Assembly: GCA_031308135.1 (NCBI GenBank)
Contig: JAHLJT010009419.1
Location: 64,934,723 to 64,998,722, forward strand
DNA from: Acheta domesticus
Taxonomy: Eukaryota > Arthropoda > Insecta > Orthoptera > Gryllidae
DNA: 64,000 bases
Direction of reading: 5' to 3'
Shown here: positions 43,701 to 53,400 of the stretch, piece by piece
How the letters are laid out: each line of letters begins with the position of its first letter
How positions within the stretch are numbered: position 1 is the first letter of the stretch
The notes under the pieces: model-generated
Databases searched by the model: none
What the model saw: only the letters and a program-made list of their open reading frames with translations
What the model was told of the DNA's origin: nothing
Made by a program: the position numbers and the translations under genes

Positions 43701-46577
43701 ATCGTCTCCTTTTTCTGCGAACACACCGTGGACCCTTTCAAAATAGTTGGTTTTCAGGTAAGCATTTTCTCATGGCATCCTAAAAAATGTTTATTGGTTT
43801 TACTATTTTCATCTGCATATTTTGTGAAGAAAATTTTATTAAATAACATTTCACGAAGGTACATAATTGAAATCAGTTGTGCATGAATTAATTTCTCTGA
43901 AAACAGAAGAGAATGTGTATGATATTGATTACCGTGACAAGTTACATTGCATTGCTTAGAAAATAAGGAAGAGATCATCACAGCATTTGATCTATCGAAC
44001 TTCACGAAACCCACAAAGAATATCCATGAAATTATTTTAGAGAGCTTTTGAGTCTTTGAAATTGATTCTTCAGCTTCAAAAAATGTCTGTCATACATTGT
44101 AATTTGAAGTCATTTTCAATAATGTCGTAAATTCAAAATATTTTCTGGAGTATAGATTTTAATGTATTAAAACCAAATTGACAATTAAAATACGAGAAAA
44201 ATAATAAAAACAATATTCACATATATCCATGTCAGTAATAACTAAACATGCCTGTTGTCGACATTCCTTCTGTGCTCATTGTCTGCTGTATTCTATTACA
44301 AGGACATTCCAATTAAAGTTTCGTTTCGCTCTAGTTACCGTATCTTGGGTGAACTAAGTGGAGTCAATTTCACCCAACACAAGTTTTGTACACACTGACG
44401 CGGAAGTATGCAATGACAGTATTAAACATTGCCATCACACTGATATTTTTGTTCTCTGAAGGCAGCTGTTGGAGACAGACTAAAAAGCATGTAGAGATAC
44501 CTAGAGGTTGTTCACAATAGTATGTATATTCGATTTTTTGAGAATTTGTCACCAATTGTTTGTGATGCTTTATAACTCATTGACATTTCTGTTCCTTATA
44601 CATTTACCCTGTAATAGCCACTGCCGCCATGAACCATATCTTAAAAAGATCATTGACTTGTGAAATAAAATGTTTATTTAGTCACTATTGTGAACATTTC
44701 CGACTTTAAGTGTTTAAATAGTCACCCCTCCCAGGTCCTGTTTCTTCACCGAAAAAATGAATCGATACCTGTGCGAACCTTCATTAGAATATCAGTGCCT
44801 AAGTCTTACGGCTGTATTTGGAAAAGGGTAAATTATTTTCATGAGAGATGTTTATTAAGATGTGAAATAGATAATGATAGAGAAATGGTGGAAAGAGTCG
44901 CAAGCAAAACGGGAAACCTGCCGTAGATCCTCTTAGCTCACCACAAGTTACATAAAAATCGTGCAGAAATTGAACCTCTGTGGAAACGTAAGCTTCCGCG
45001 GATCGGATCCATGGTTTCTTGACTGTCCGGGTGACGCCGCGTCATTGGCTGAGAGGCCGTTTCGCCTGACATGTCGTAGACTTCTTCAGGACAGTCACCA
45101 TGCCCTAAGGAAGCTTGCGACATGACAGGGGAAACGTCGGCCTCTCACAACGACGCGCCGTCACCCGGACAGCCAAGAAACCATTGAACATCAATGCCAG
45201 TTATGAAATACGAGCAGTGCAACTGTTACACCACGGTTAACCCAATCCTCAGAGTATGCGAAAGACTTGTTGTGTACCTCTTGATTCAGAAGGAGAGTAA
45301 TCTGCATCATCTTCCTCCACCTCCGCCACGTCACTGCTGGCGTCGTCCACCGCCAGCGCGTCCGCCAGCGGCTTGGGCAGCACGCGCGCCAGTGCGTTGG
45401 CAGCCCTGTCCAGCAGCGCGTCCATGGGGGCCGTGCCGTTGGCCCCACTGCCCTCCGCGTAGCTGCGCCCCTTGCGCACCGCCCAGTTCACCACCACCTG
45501 CAGGTTGTTGAACCATTTCTCCTTTGAGATCTTGGAGTCTTCCAGGTAGGTGCTGCCGGTGTCGATGACCCAGTGCAGGGCGCCGTCCAACCCGTGGTCC
45601 CAGCTCTCGATCTTCCGGCCGAGAGTCTCGTTGAGGGCCTCCAGCCCCGAGGCGCCGCTGCGGGCGGTCGCCTGCACCCAGGTGCGCGCGGCGTCCAGCC
45701 CTTGGTTCAGCACGTCGTCGTAGGAGCGCGCGGATCGCAGGGCTTCCCTCACGGCCGGGCTGAGCACTTGGAAGGAGGCGCGGCCGGCGTCCACCGTCCA
45801 GTGGACGAAGCGACGGAGCGGTGCTTGCCAGTCGCTCAGCTGTCGCCCTTCCTCGCACTGGTTGCCACCCGCGCACGGACGCAACCCGAAGGACCAGTCC
45901 AGCATGGCCTTGAGGTTGTCGGTGGCCGGGTCCGTGTCCTCCCCGGAGGTCGCTCGAGGTCGCTCCTGCTGCTGGGCGGCGGGGGCCTCCGGGGTGGGGG
46001 CTTCGAGGACACGCCCCTGCCGGGTCCCTGCCTGGGCATCGGGCTCAACCCAGTTTCCGTCACCGGCACCTCTCCCTTCGTCCGACTCGTTATCTTCCTC
46101 TTCTTTTTCATCCTCTTTCTCTTCCATCGGCTTCTCCGTCGTGCCTGGCTCCTCCGCGGACACGTCTCGCTTGTCCCTCATGAGCTGTCGGGTAACACCA
46201 TCCGCCATCATCTGTTCAAGGCCCTCTCTCGGGGCAACACTCACGGGGGTTTCTTCCCCAGCGGACAACAGCTGGTTGCACTTGGCCGACTGCGTGGTGA
46301 TTGTTAACAGCAGCTGGAGATTGTCGCAGAAAAACGACGAAGCTTTGTGCTTTTTACACTGCAGCTGCAAGCGGTCCAGGAACGCCTTACGTTTGACCGC
46401 CGACGCGTCCATAGTATGTGCACATTTCTTGAGATGCTCCGCGTGGTTCGTCGTCTGAGACGAGGAGGCCGGCTGCGCGTCTTCGGAAAAGACGCACGGA
46501 GCGGCTGCGAAAACGCAGACGGCGAATAAAATTGCGTAAAGCGGCGCACCACATGGTTGAGCGCCGAACCTAGCCAT
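40722..46577 (-). CDS. Osiris-family (DUF1676) secreted protein with Trp-repeat N-terminal extension, 3 exons
   Basis: The exons are 46577-45278, 43714-43476 and 41195-40722. The junctions AGAG|GTACAC to CGCAG|AA (phase 1) and AAG|GTGCTT to GGCAG|GTG (phase 0) join into 671 codons. Residues 1-31 are a signal peptide. A Cys-containing segment follows (C52, C74, C84, C100), then a dibasic RDKRD (134-138) and an acidic linker (140-180). Next are five Trp-centred segments (W228, W260, W300, W336, W365; for example FVHWTVDAG, LHWVIDTG, VNWAVRKG). Exon 2 has the family signature: basic RKKEKKKK (443-450), a long Ala/Met/Ile/Val hydrophobic helix (about 452-496), KKL and a Gly run. Exon 3 is Gly/Trp-rich with a Tyr-containing tail (DLYRRS, VPYQVPIAR). 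Osiris proteins act in the secretory/endosomal system of cuticle-forming cells. The large Trp-repeat insert is unusual and the subgroup is not assigned. Confidence 0.9.
41196..43475 (-). other. Intron 2 of Osiris gene 1 (2,280 bp)
   Basis: It has a GT donor at 43475-43474 and an AG acceptor at 41197-41196 (minus strand). The interior is AT-rich, with a purine-rich tract (43135-43335) next to exon 2. No nested gene is visible. Confidence 0.8.
43135..43335. repeat. Purine-rich (GAA/AAG) tract
   Basis: About 200 bp of A/G-rich + strand, hence T/C-rich on the transcribed strand of intron 2, lying ~140 bp downstream of the exon 2 donor. Open frames here are Lys/Glu/Arg low-complexity artefacts. 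Confidence 0.8.
43715..45277 (-). other. Intron 1 of Osiris gene 1 (1,563 bp)
   Basis: It has a GT donor at 45277-45276 and an AG acceptor (GTGTTCGCAG) ending at 43715 on the minus strand. It contains a 170-bp MITE (45013-45182). The remainder is AT-rich with no nested gene. Confidence 0.8.
45013..45182. mobile_element. MITE within intron 1, TIR GGTTTCTTGRCTGTCCGGGT
   Basis: The left GGTTTCTTGACTGTCCGGGT (then GACGCCGCGTC) and the reverse complement of the right end GGTTTCTTGGCTGTCCGGGT (then GACGGCGCGTC) pair for about 65 bp, including GAGAGGCCG and GACATGTCG. The target duplication is unclear (AT on each side). The element is non-coding. A shortened relative lies at 40117-40153. Confidence 0.85.
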
Positions 46578-46862
46578 ATCGCTGGAATCTAGAGTGTCTC
46601 AATTATCTCAACCCCCGTCGTCTTCTTCTTACGTTGAGCAGCGACCCGTCACGTCGTCATACTCCGGTGCGCACGTCTCAATCCGCCACTCGAAAATCGT
46701 CCATCAACGTCCCATCAACGGTCGGTAGCTACCGGCGCGCCGCTGGAAGGAGCTTGTGATGAGGCACTTTGAAGCACACGGCACGTCCACAGAAACGAGG
46801 CACAGACTGACACTGAACGCGAGTCGCGAAGCGCCGCAGGCCGACGCCGCAGGCACTGGAAG

Positions 46863-46896
46863 ACTGGCGCGTGGGCGGGCGCTACCCATATATATA
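46863..46896 (-). promoter_or_regulatory. Core promoter of Osiris gene 1
   Basis: On the minus strand TATATATATG (46896-46887) is followed by CGCCAGTC with its A at 46865, 31 bases after the first T of the TATA box, matching an arthropod CAGT initiator. A second CCAGT lies a few bases on. The predicted leader is about 288 nt and the first long ATG frame opens at 46577. Confidence 0.8.
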
Positions 46897-47099
46897 GTGT
46901 AGCAGCGCACGAAACAAAGGGCAGCGTGAGATGTGGAGCGTGAGCGCACGCTCCTGATGCGGTAACGCGAGATGGGCGACAGGCAGAACTGATTGGCGTG
47001 CGCCACGACACACCGTGCGGGCGAGCCGGCTACGCGGCACGCGCCGCCGGCGGCGGCGGCGGGGACCGGGCGGCGGGGATCGCTGCTGCTCGGCGCATG

Positions 47100-49000
47100 A
47101 CGCGGAGGGAATCACACGCCGAGAAATGATTCTCATCGATTGGCACTTTGCAGCTGGCAGAATGATGCAATAATTACGTGGCGGGACTGAGCAGCGAGGG
47201 TTGTTTCTATTCATTACAAGGAGGGAATTGCCCACCGGTAAATGCTTCTGCTCGATTGGCGTCTGGTAAAATGAAGTGATGTCTATGAAGCGGGGATTGA
47301 ACAGCGGGAATTGTCACTACACATTGTAGGGCGATAATTCCACGATGTTAAATGATTTTGATCGACTGCTACTATGCAGGTGGCACATGATGCAATAATA
47401 ACGAGACGGGTCTGAGCAGAGGGGAATTGTTTCTTCACATTACAGGGCGGGAAAATGAAGAAATGCCAATGAAGCGGGGATTGCGACTGTTTATAAGTGA
47501 TTACAATGCGAGAATACCACGTTGGTAAATGCTTCTTATCGACTGGCACTCTGTAGCTTGTATAATAATGCAGGAATTACGACGCGGGAAATGAGCAGAG
47601 GGAATTTGTTTCTACTCAGAGGGGAATACAATGTGGGAATCACACGCCAGTAAATGATTCTGATCGATTTGCATTTTGCAGCTGGCGCAATGATGCAAGA
47701 ATTACAAGGGGGATTGAGCAGCAAGGATTATTTCTACTCATTACAGGGCGGGAATGGCACGCCCAGGTAAAATGAAATGTCTATATAACGGGGAATGAAC
47801 AGCGGGGATTACTTCTGCTCAGAGGCGATTACAATGCGGGAATAGCACGTTGATAAACGCTCGAGATCAACTTGCACTATGCAGATGATACAATGATGCA
47901 AGAATTACGAGACAGGGAACGAGCGGCGGGGATTGTTTCTACTGAGAGAGGATTGCAATGCGGGAATCGCATGTCGGTACTTGATTCTGATCGATTGGAA
48001 TCACGCAGCTAGCACAGTTATGCAATAATTACGAGGCGGAAACTGAGCAGCGAGGATTGTTTCTACTCATTGCAAAGCGGTAATTGGACGATGGTAAATG
48101 CTTCTGTTCGATTCACCCTAAGCAGCAGGCGCAATGAAGCGGGCATTATGAAGAGGGGACTGAGTATCGGGGATTACATATACTAAGATGTTTTCACAGG
48201 GCTGGACATGCACGATGGCAAATGCTTCAACACTATTGGCTATATGCAACTGATACAATGAAGCGGAGATTTTGATGCAAAAACTGCATGAAATTTGCTC
48301 GATGGGTACTATGTGCTACAATGAAAAGGGGACTACGTGGCAGAGAGTGAGTAGCGGAGGTTTCTTCTATTCAGATGGAATTATAGCGGAGGAATTGTGC
48401 GACGGTAATTGTCCGCTCGATTAACACTATACAGCTGGTGCAATGAAGCGGGATCTGCAAGGCGGAGAGTGAACATTGGAAATTGTTTCTACGCAGAACA
48501 GATTATAAGACGGAAATTGCACGATGGTAAATGGCTATTGTCGGCAACTACTGTGCACATGGTGTCATGACGAGGCCTTTGCGGCGAAGACGGGGTTTGA
48601 CAAGTGCGTCTGTACAGCGGAAGCAGATCGTTCTCGGAAGATATTAGAACGATTCCCGGCAGAGTTTATGCAGCTGATATGAAGCGAGGAATATGGGAAG
48701 ATGGTGTCAGCAGAAGCCTGGTAGGGTAAATTCTTACGCACAACGCGGATTATACGGAGGAAATCACACTGTTATACAATCATTTTCGTTGTAGATATAT
48801 ACATTGGAACCATGAAGTGAAACTACATGGAATGGACCATGCAACTACTCTTGCTAAGCGCCGACTTCAGAGCTAGAATGACGCAGCCCGAACTATTTCC
48901 GCTCGGTGAACAATGTGGGCGGGGACAATGAAACGGGGATCTGCGTCGGCGAGGGCTCTATTTTGAGGTTTGCTCGTGAGTAGCAGGCACTGTGGAGCAG
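47100..49000 (-). repeat. Degenerate satellite array, ~115-bp unit
   Basis: Thirteen or more units recur. A full unit reads in order: a GGGAATCGCACGC-like block, GGTAAATGCTTCTGATCGAT, TGGCACTTTGCAGCTGGCAC, AATGATGCAATAATTACG, AGGCGGGACTGAGCAGCG, then GGGATTGTTTCTACTCATTA. Unit starts lie near 47111, 47225, 47333, 47511, 47637, 47752, 47840, 47962 and 48070, then become irregular. Units vary by internal deletion (short units near 47451 and 47752) and diverge to the right. Weak unit-like words continue to about 49050 and at 49500-49700. The array begins about 200 bp upstream of the TATA box of Osiris gene 1. Confidence 0.85.
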
Positions 49001-49244
49001 GCACTGTGGAAGCGGGGGCTATGATTGATTCAGTGTTGGTGAGTGCGGGCGCGTCAACTACTGAGATCTCTCATCCCGTAAGTGTAGTGCCTGTTTTTCA
49101 TCGGAAGATGGCTGTGATTTTCCCCGCTGGATGGCAAGACAGGGCGCCGACCTTCCGTCAACTAGCTGTGTTTCCCCTACCAGGTATCTCCCCCAGCGGG
49201 ACGCCACCCCAGCCGGGACCAGCCCAATGCCGCCGACCGGTCTC

Positions 49245-49495
49245 CCAGCATGTGTGGTAGTGTAGTGCACGTTAGTGTAAATGTATGTGCACGGGGTGAG
49301 GTTGATCGGAGAAACCACGGAAAACTACCAATCAGAGCAGCCGGCCGCTTGAATTCTCCTCCAGATAGCGACTGAATTCGACCTAGCTGACAAGATTATT
49401 TCGAAAACTCTGCCGCCGTCGGGACTCGAACCTAGGATCTCCTGCAGAGGCACTGCGGTGACATCTGTTGATGCACTGCACCACCTCTCTCGGTA
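49245..49495 (-). mobile_element. tRNA-derived SINE, copy 2
   Basis: On the minus strand a tRNA-like A box (TGGTGCAGTG, 49483-49474) is followed about 50 nt later by a perfect B box GGTTCGAGTCCC (49432-49421). The body has TAGGTCGAATTCAGTCGCTA, GGAGAATTC, GGCTGCTCTGATTGG and the distal ACACTACCACAC. It is homologous to the + strand copy at 24145-24455. The 3' limit is uncertain, and the array-flanking sequence to about 49150 may belong to it. Confidence 0.82.
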
Positions 49496-49499
49496 AGCG

Positions 49500-49835
49500 C
49501 GGGCAAACCGATGGGGACTGTAATTGCGTTGTGGGAAGGCAATATCGGCGGGGACTGCTCAGTGTGAATTGCTGAAGCTCGGCGGATGTTTTGCAAAATG
49601 AATGTGGGTGGGGGGAACTACACGGTAAGCACTAAATGATGAGGACAGTTTGAGGGTGAATGGATACGTGATTGCTCAGCTTGGAGAAGAACGACGAAAT
49701 GGGGCCTTGTTTGACAATATAGTCTTTCAAGGGTTTTCATAAAAAAATAAGATTAGTAAATATCATTTTTGAATTAGCCGTCATTAAGATATTAGCGGTT
49801 TTTTACTCTGACTTAATTGTTGATTAAATTTAATT
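49500..49835. other. Decayed satellite-like sequence and intergenic DNA
   Basis: To about 49700 the sequence keeps words of the ~115-bp array (GCGGGGACTG, AATTGC, GGGAAG), suggesting that the SINE at 49245 inserted near the old edge of the array. After that it is AT-rich with no gene. Confidence 0.4.
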
Positions 49836-49839
49836 GTTG

Positions 49840-50470
49840 AATAAAATGGAAGGTAGGCGGTTATGTTAAGGAGCTGTGGTTGTTGTGGTTTGAATCTATC
49901 TTTGGGAAACCTTGATATTATGCATAAATAGACCACCTTTCTCCCTATGTTAAAAATAGTGGTACTATGCAATTGTAAAAATTATTAGCTAATTTGGCTA
50001 TGGTTTCTTGATGTTTTGGTATTTTAACTTGTTCATTTGTGATGAAAAAGGGTCATTTACGATATTTCTTAGAAATATATTTTGGATTACTTTAATTTTG
50101 TTAATATTGTTAGGAGATGCACCTCCCCAAATTGGGCAACTATATGTTAAGGTAGGAAGTATGATTGATTTGATTAATAGCAGTAGGCATTCGATTTTCA
50201 GTGTAGAGCGCTGGTTTAGTATGGAAAATAATTTAAAACATTTTGCTTTTGCTTTATTTGTTACTGTATTGATGTGCGGTTTCCATGTTACCCTTATATC
50301 AAATACAATGCCTAGGTATTTTATTGGTGAGGTAGCTCATGGTATTCTCGTACTTAGTATTGCTAATTTACTTGGATTTCGTGGTCTACATAGGGTGAAA
50401 ATTTTTGCCTCCAGTTTATCTGGGTTAATTTTAAATCTCCGATTCTGTGTTCAATTTATGTACTCATCAA
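49840..50470 (-). pseudogene. Jockey-like LINE reverse transcriptase relic
   Basis: Minus-strand translation from about 50460 gives the C-terminal reverse transcriptase region: FKINPDKLEAKIFTL, SPIKYLGIVFDIRVTWKPHI, NTVTNKAKAKCFKLFSIL, then a LPTLTYSCPIWGGAS motif and KVIQNIFLRNIVNDP. It is open for long stretches with only two stops (one near the N-terminal end, one before ATSPIKYLG), then decays. The catalytic palm and endonuclease are absent. The antisense strand is open for 155 codons by chance; that frame is not a gene. Confidence 0.88.
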
Positions 50471-50479
50471 GATGATTTT

Positions 50480-53400
50480 TTGTCAAGATGAAATTTGGCT
50501 GAACGCATATCGACTCTGGCCGATCCCTCAGACGGAGGTTTGGCTAAGACGGGGAAAAGAAGAGAACGGCGAAGAGGAGCTGCTTTAGAGGCGTCAGCTG
50601 CGGAAGTAAGGGAGGGGGAATGAGCGAGGTCTATGGCAGCATGCAAGTTGGTAGCGTAGATGGGCACACACAGATTGCAGGTTTAGTTTTTCACATCGTA
50701 ATGATTACGTTTTGTCTAAGGTAAACCAGATGTTTATTGATTGCATAAAATGTTTCCTTAAACTAATGCAGTCGAGAAAAAGCAGATATGGCTAACTTCT
50801 CAATTCAAAATCAACAAAAAAGTATTTTGTAGAGTATACTATATTTTATCTTTTCGATAAATATAGTTGATATTTAGTCAATGATTATTTTGTATATTTT
50901 CATACATTGAGAATACAACAGAACTACTTCATGCGAATACCATTATTTTATTGTACGAATTTCCAATTTTCCGTAGCGATTTTGAAGAAAAACGGTGAAG
51001 TAAAATTGTACATTAAATGTAAAAATTATTCAATTGGAAAAGAAACGGAATTAACAACACTATTTACGGTTTTACATTTCAGTTTATAAAACTAAATTAT
51101 TGATTTAAAGTTGATAATGTCTCTCGTGCGCGCTTGTATATGTTTCCGTATGTATTTGCCGTATTTCATACTTAATTTCTGAACTTCATCTAATCATTCT
51201 CTATACCCAGAATTTTATGCTATTTTTGTGCTCTACCAATATCTGAAAAATATTTTTTTGCTCCATCGTTTTTTCCACAAATTGGTGGCTTTGCTGGCTT
51301 AATGTTAAGCTGGCAAAGCCAATTGGTCAAAACGTGTTTTCTTTATACACAAAATATTGTGATTTTTTGTGGTTTTCAAATATATAAATATGATTTTTTT
51401 GCTCTTACAGTTTTTGAAAACAAAAAAAAGACTTTTCGAAATCTCCGGCAGGTGCAAGACCAACTTGTAAGAAAACTACTGGTAGAAAAAAACTATCCAG
51501 CAAAATTAAATTTTCTTGACACAAAAATTACCACAAAACAATTCTCTATCCAACAATATTGTTTTGAATTTTTCAACATTTAATATTACCCGCAAATAAT
51601 GATAATGCTTTACACTACTCTCAAAAAACATGCTGTGTAAAGACATTTAAATTTTGAAGGAATTTTTTTCTTGGAGTAGTGCCTTTGTTATTCGGCGGGG
51701 TGAGCCATTCCAGTTCATACACACGTGGTTTAGTTTAATTTTCTAAAAACCGGTGAGAGAAAAAAAGTTGTTGCTGTAGTTTATTATAACAGTATTTGAT
51801 TATTTCCCAGCTTAACGGACTTCGGAATAGGAGCTGGGAGCTGTAAGAGAGGAACTTAAAATTTTGGTATATGTAAACAACGAAACGAAATGCAACCCAG
51901 AAAGCACGACTTTGCTGAAGAGGAAAAGAATATCCCGAGTGTGTGACTATGGTGACACGCAACAGAGGCTATTGAAGGCATTCCGTTAGTATATTGTCAC
52001 TCAAAGGGTGTACCGAGGGCAAATTTTCTGCCTGAAAATTATGACTGCGCCGTTAAAATAATTTAAAGAGGAAAATATGTACAAAAGCTCTTATTTCCGT
52101 AGTATTACATGCTCATTTTATGACTTTAAGACTACAGAATAACATTACAAACAGAAAAATTAAAATTTCTATGTCAATTATATAACAATATTTTTTGCAA
52201 TTCAGTGGAAAATGTAAGCTTTTTTCTATTCTGTGGATGTTCAGCACTGTTAGAATCCCAAATGACTGTGTCGTCAAGAGGTTTGAGAATAATTTCGTTA
52301 GTGAAAAAGTTGACGGTAGTTACGTGCTGCATTGCGTTTACTCTATTTTTTAAATTTAAATTCCTTTTATAAAAATTATTTTCATTGTAAATTAGCCGCT
52401 TATTTATTGCTCATTTGTGCATTTTATAATGAATTATTCTTCCGTATTTATGTTTTATTACTGCAAGTGATATTTTTTAGCAATATCGTGCTATTCTTTT
52501 TTAAATACAAACTATTGTTTTACTGTGCTTAAGCTTTAAATTGACTAATCTTCAATTGACTGATATCAAATACGACTGAGTTACGTCACACTCAGTAATT
52601 AATGGGTAAATTCTCATTGTATTGTCGTGTAATCAGTATTAAATTAGTAATTTCTATTCTCTTTCGGTCTGACTAATGCTTTTCAAAATATACTAAAAAT
52701 GATTGCATAAAAACGTAGATTTTTTACATTTTCTGAATGTATCATTCATTCTAGCCAAGAGAGTCCTACAAATGAATAAATAAAACTAAGTATAATCCAC
52801 GATCATAAGGGAATTCATAAGGGGATCATAATAAATTATATTCCCTTTCTCAGTAATTTGTGTATTAGTAGTTCTTAATAAATATTTCGAAATCTTGGAG
52901 GAACCTAAAATTTCTTTTATTTAATTTCACTCAAAACACTGACATATTTTGGAGAATTATTTCCTATAGATTTCATGCAGATTCGTTTTGTGAATCACAC
53001 AATGTGATTTTTTTAAATGACGGACCTTTTTAAGTTAGTGGCTTTGTTTAATTTACTTGTTAGAGGGACGAGCTTCTCCAGTTTAATTTTACCTCTTCAA
53101 AATACATCTGATAAATCGTTACCATTAAAAATTAACCCCTATTAATTTCACTCTGAAAAGTTAGAAACTATTCAGGAAAGGAAACAAAGCTCTCCAACAT
53201 TTACCAATTTCCTTGTTTATTCAGAGCGTAAAAATATTTTCTCTAAATCCGCATCGCGCGATAGACATTTCTCTTTAGAAAGCAGCGTCTAAATCCAAAC
53301 GCAAAACACACCTCATTCACAAGCACAAGGAAATCTAACGCTATCTAACCGCCAGCGAGCGCTTTGTCAGTTCAATTCCGCGCCTGAGCAGAAAGGAAGC

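Noticed and set aside
43731..43736. Alternative AG acceptor for exon 2 (TTGAAAG)
   Set aside because: It leaves one base before the exon 2 frame, so with the phase-1 donor at 45278 it would shift the frame; CGCAG at 43715 fits.
43741..43765. TTTTCAGGTAAGC on the + strand, resembling splice sites
   Set aside because: It lies upstream of the minus-strand exon 2 acceptor, and no + strand exon is supported here; the minus-strand splice phases are fully consistent.
45573..46307. 244-codon open frame on the + strand
   Set aside because: It is antisense to the first exon of Osiris gene 1, which has a signal peptide, promoter and phase-matched splice sites; the GC-rich coding exon leaves the other strand open.
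47100..49000. CRISPR-like direct repeats
   Set aside because: The units are long, degenerate and contiguous, with no identical short repeats alternating with unique spacers; this is a eukaryotic satellite.
49421..49483. Possible functional tRNA gene
   Set aside because: A and B boxes are present, but no acceptor-stem pairing was found and the same sequence recurs as a SINE at 24145.
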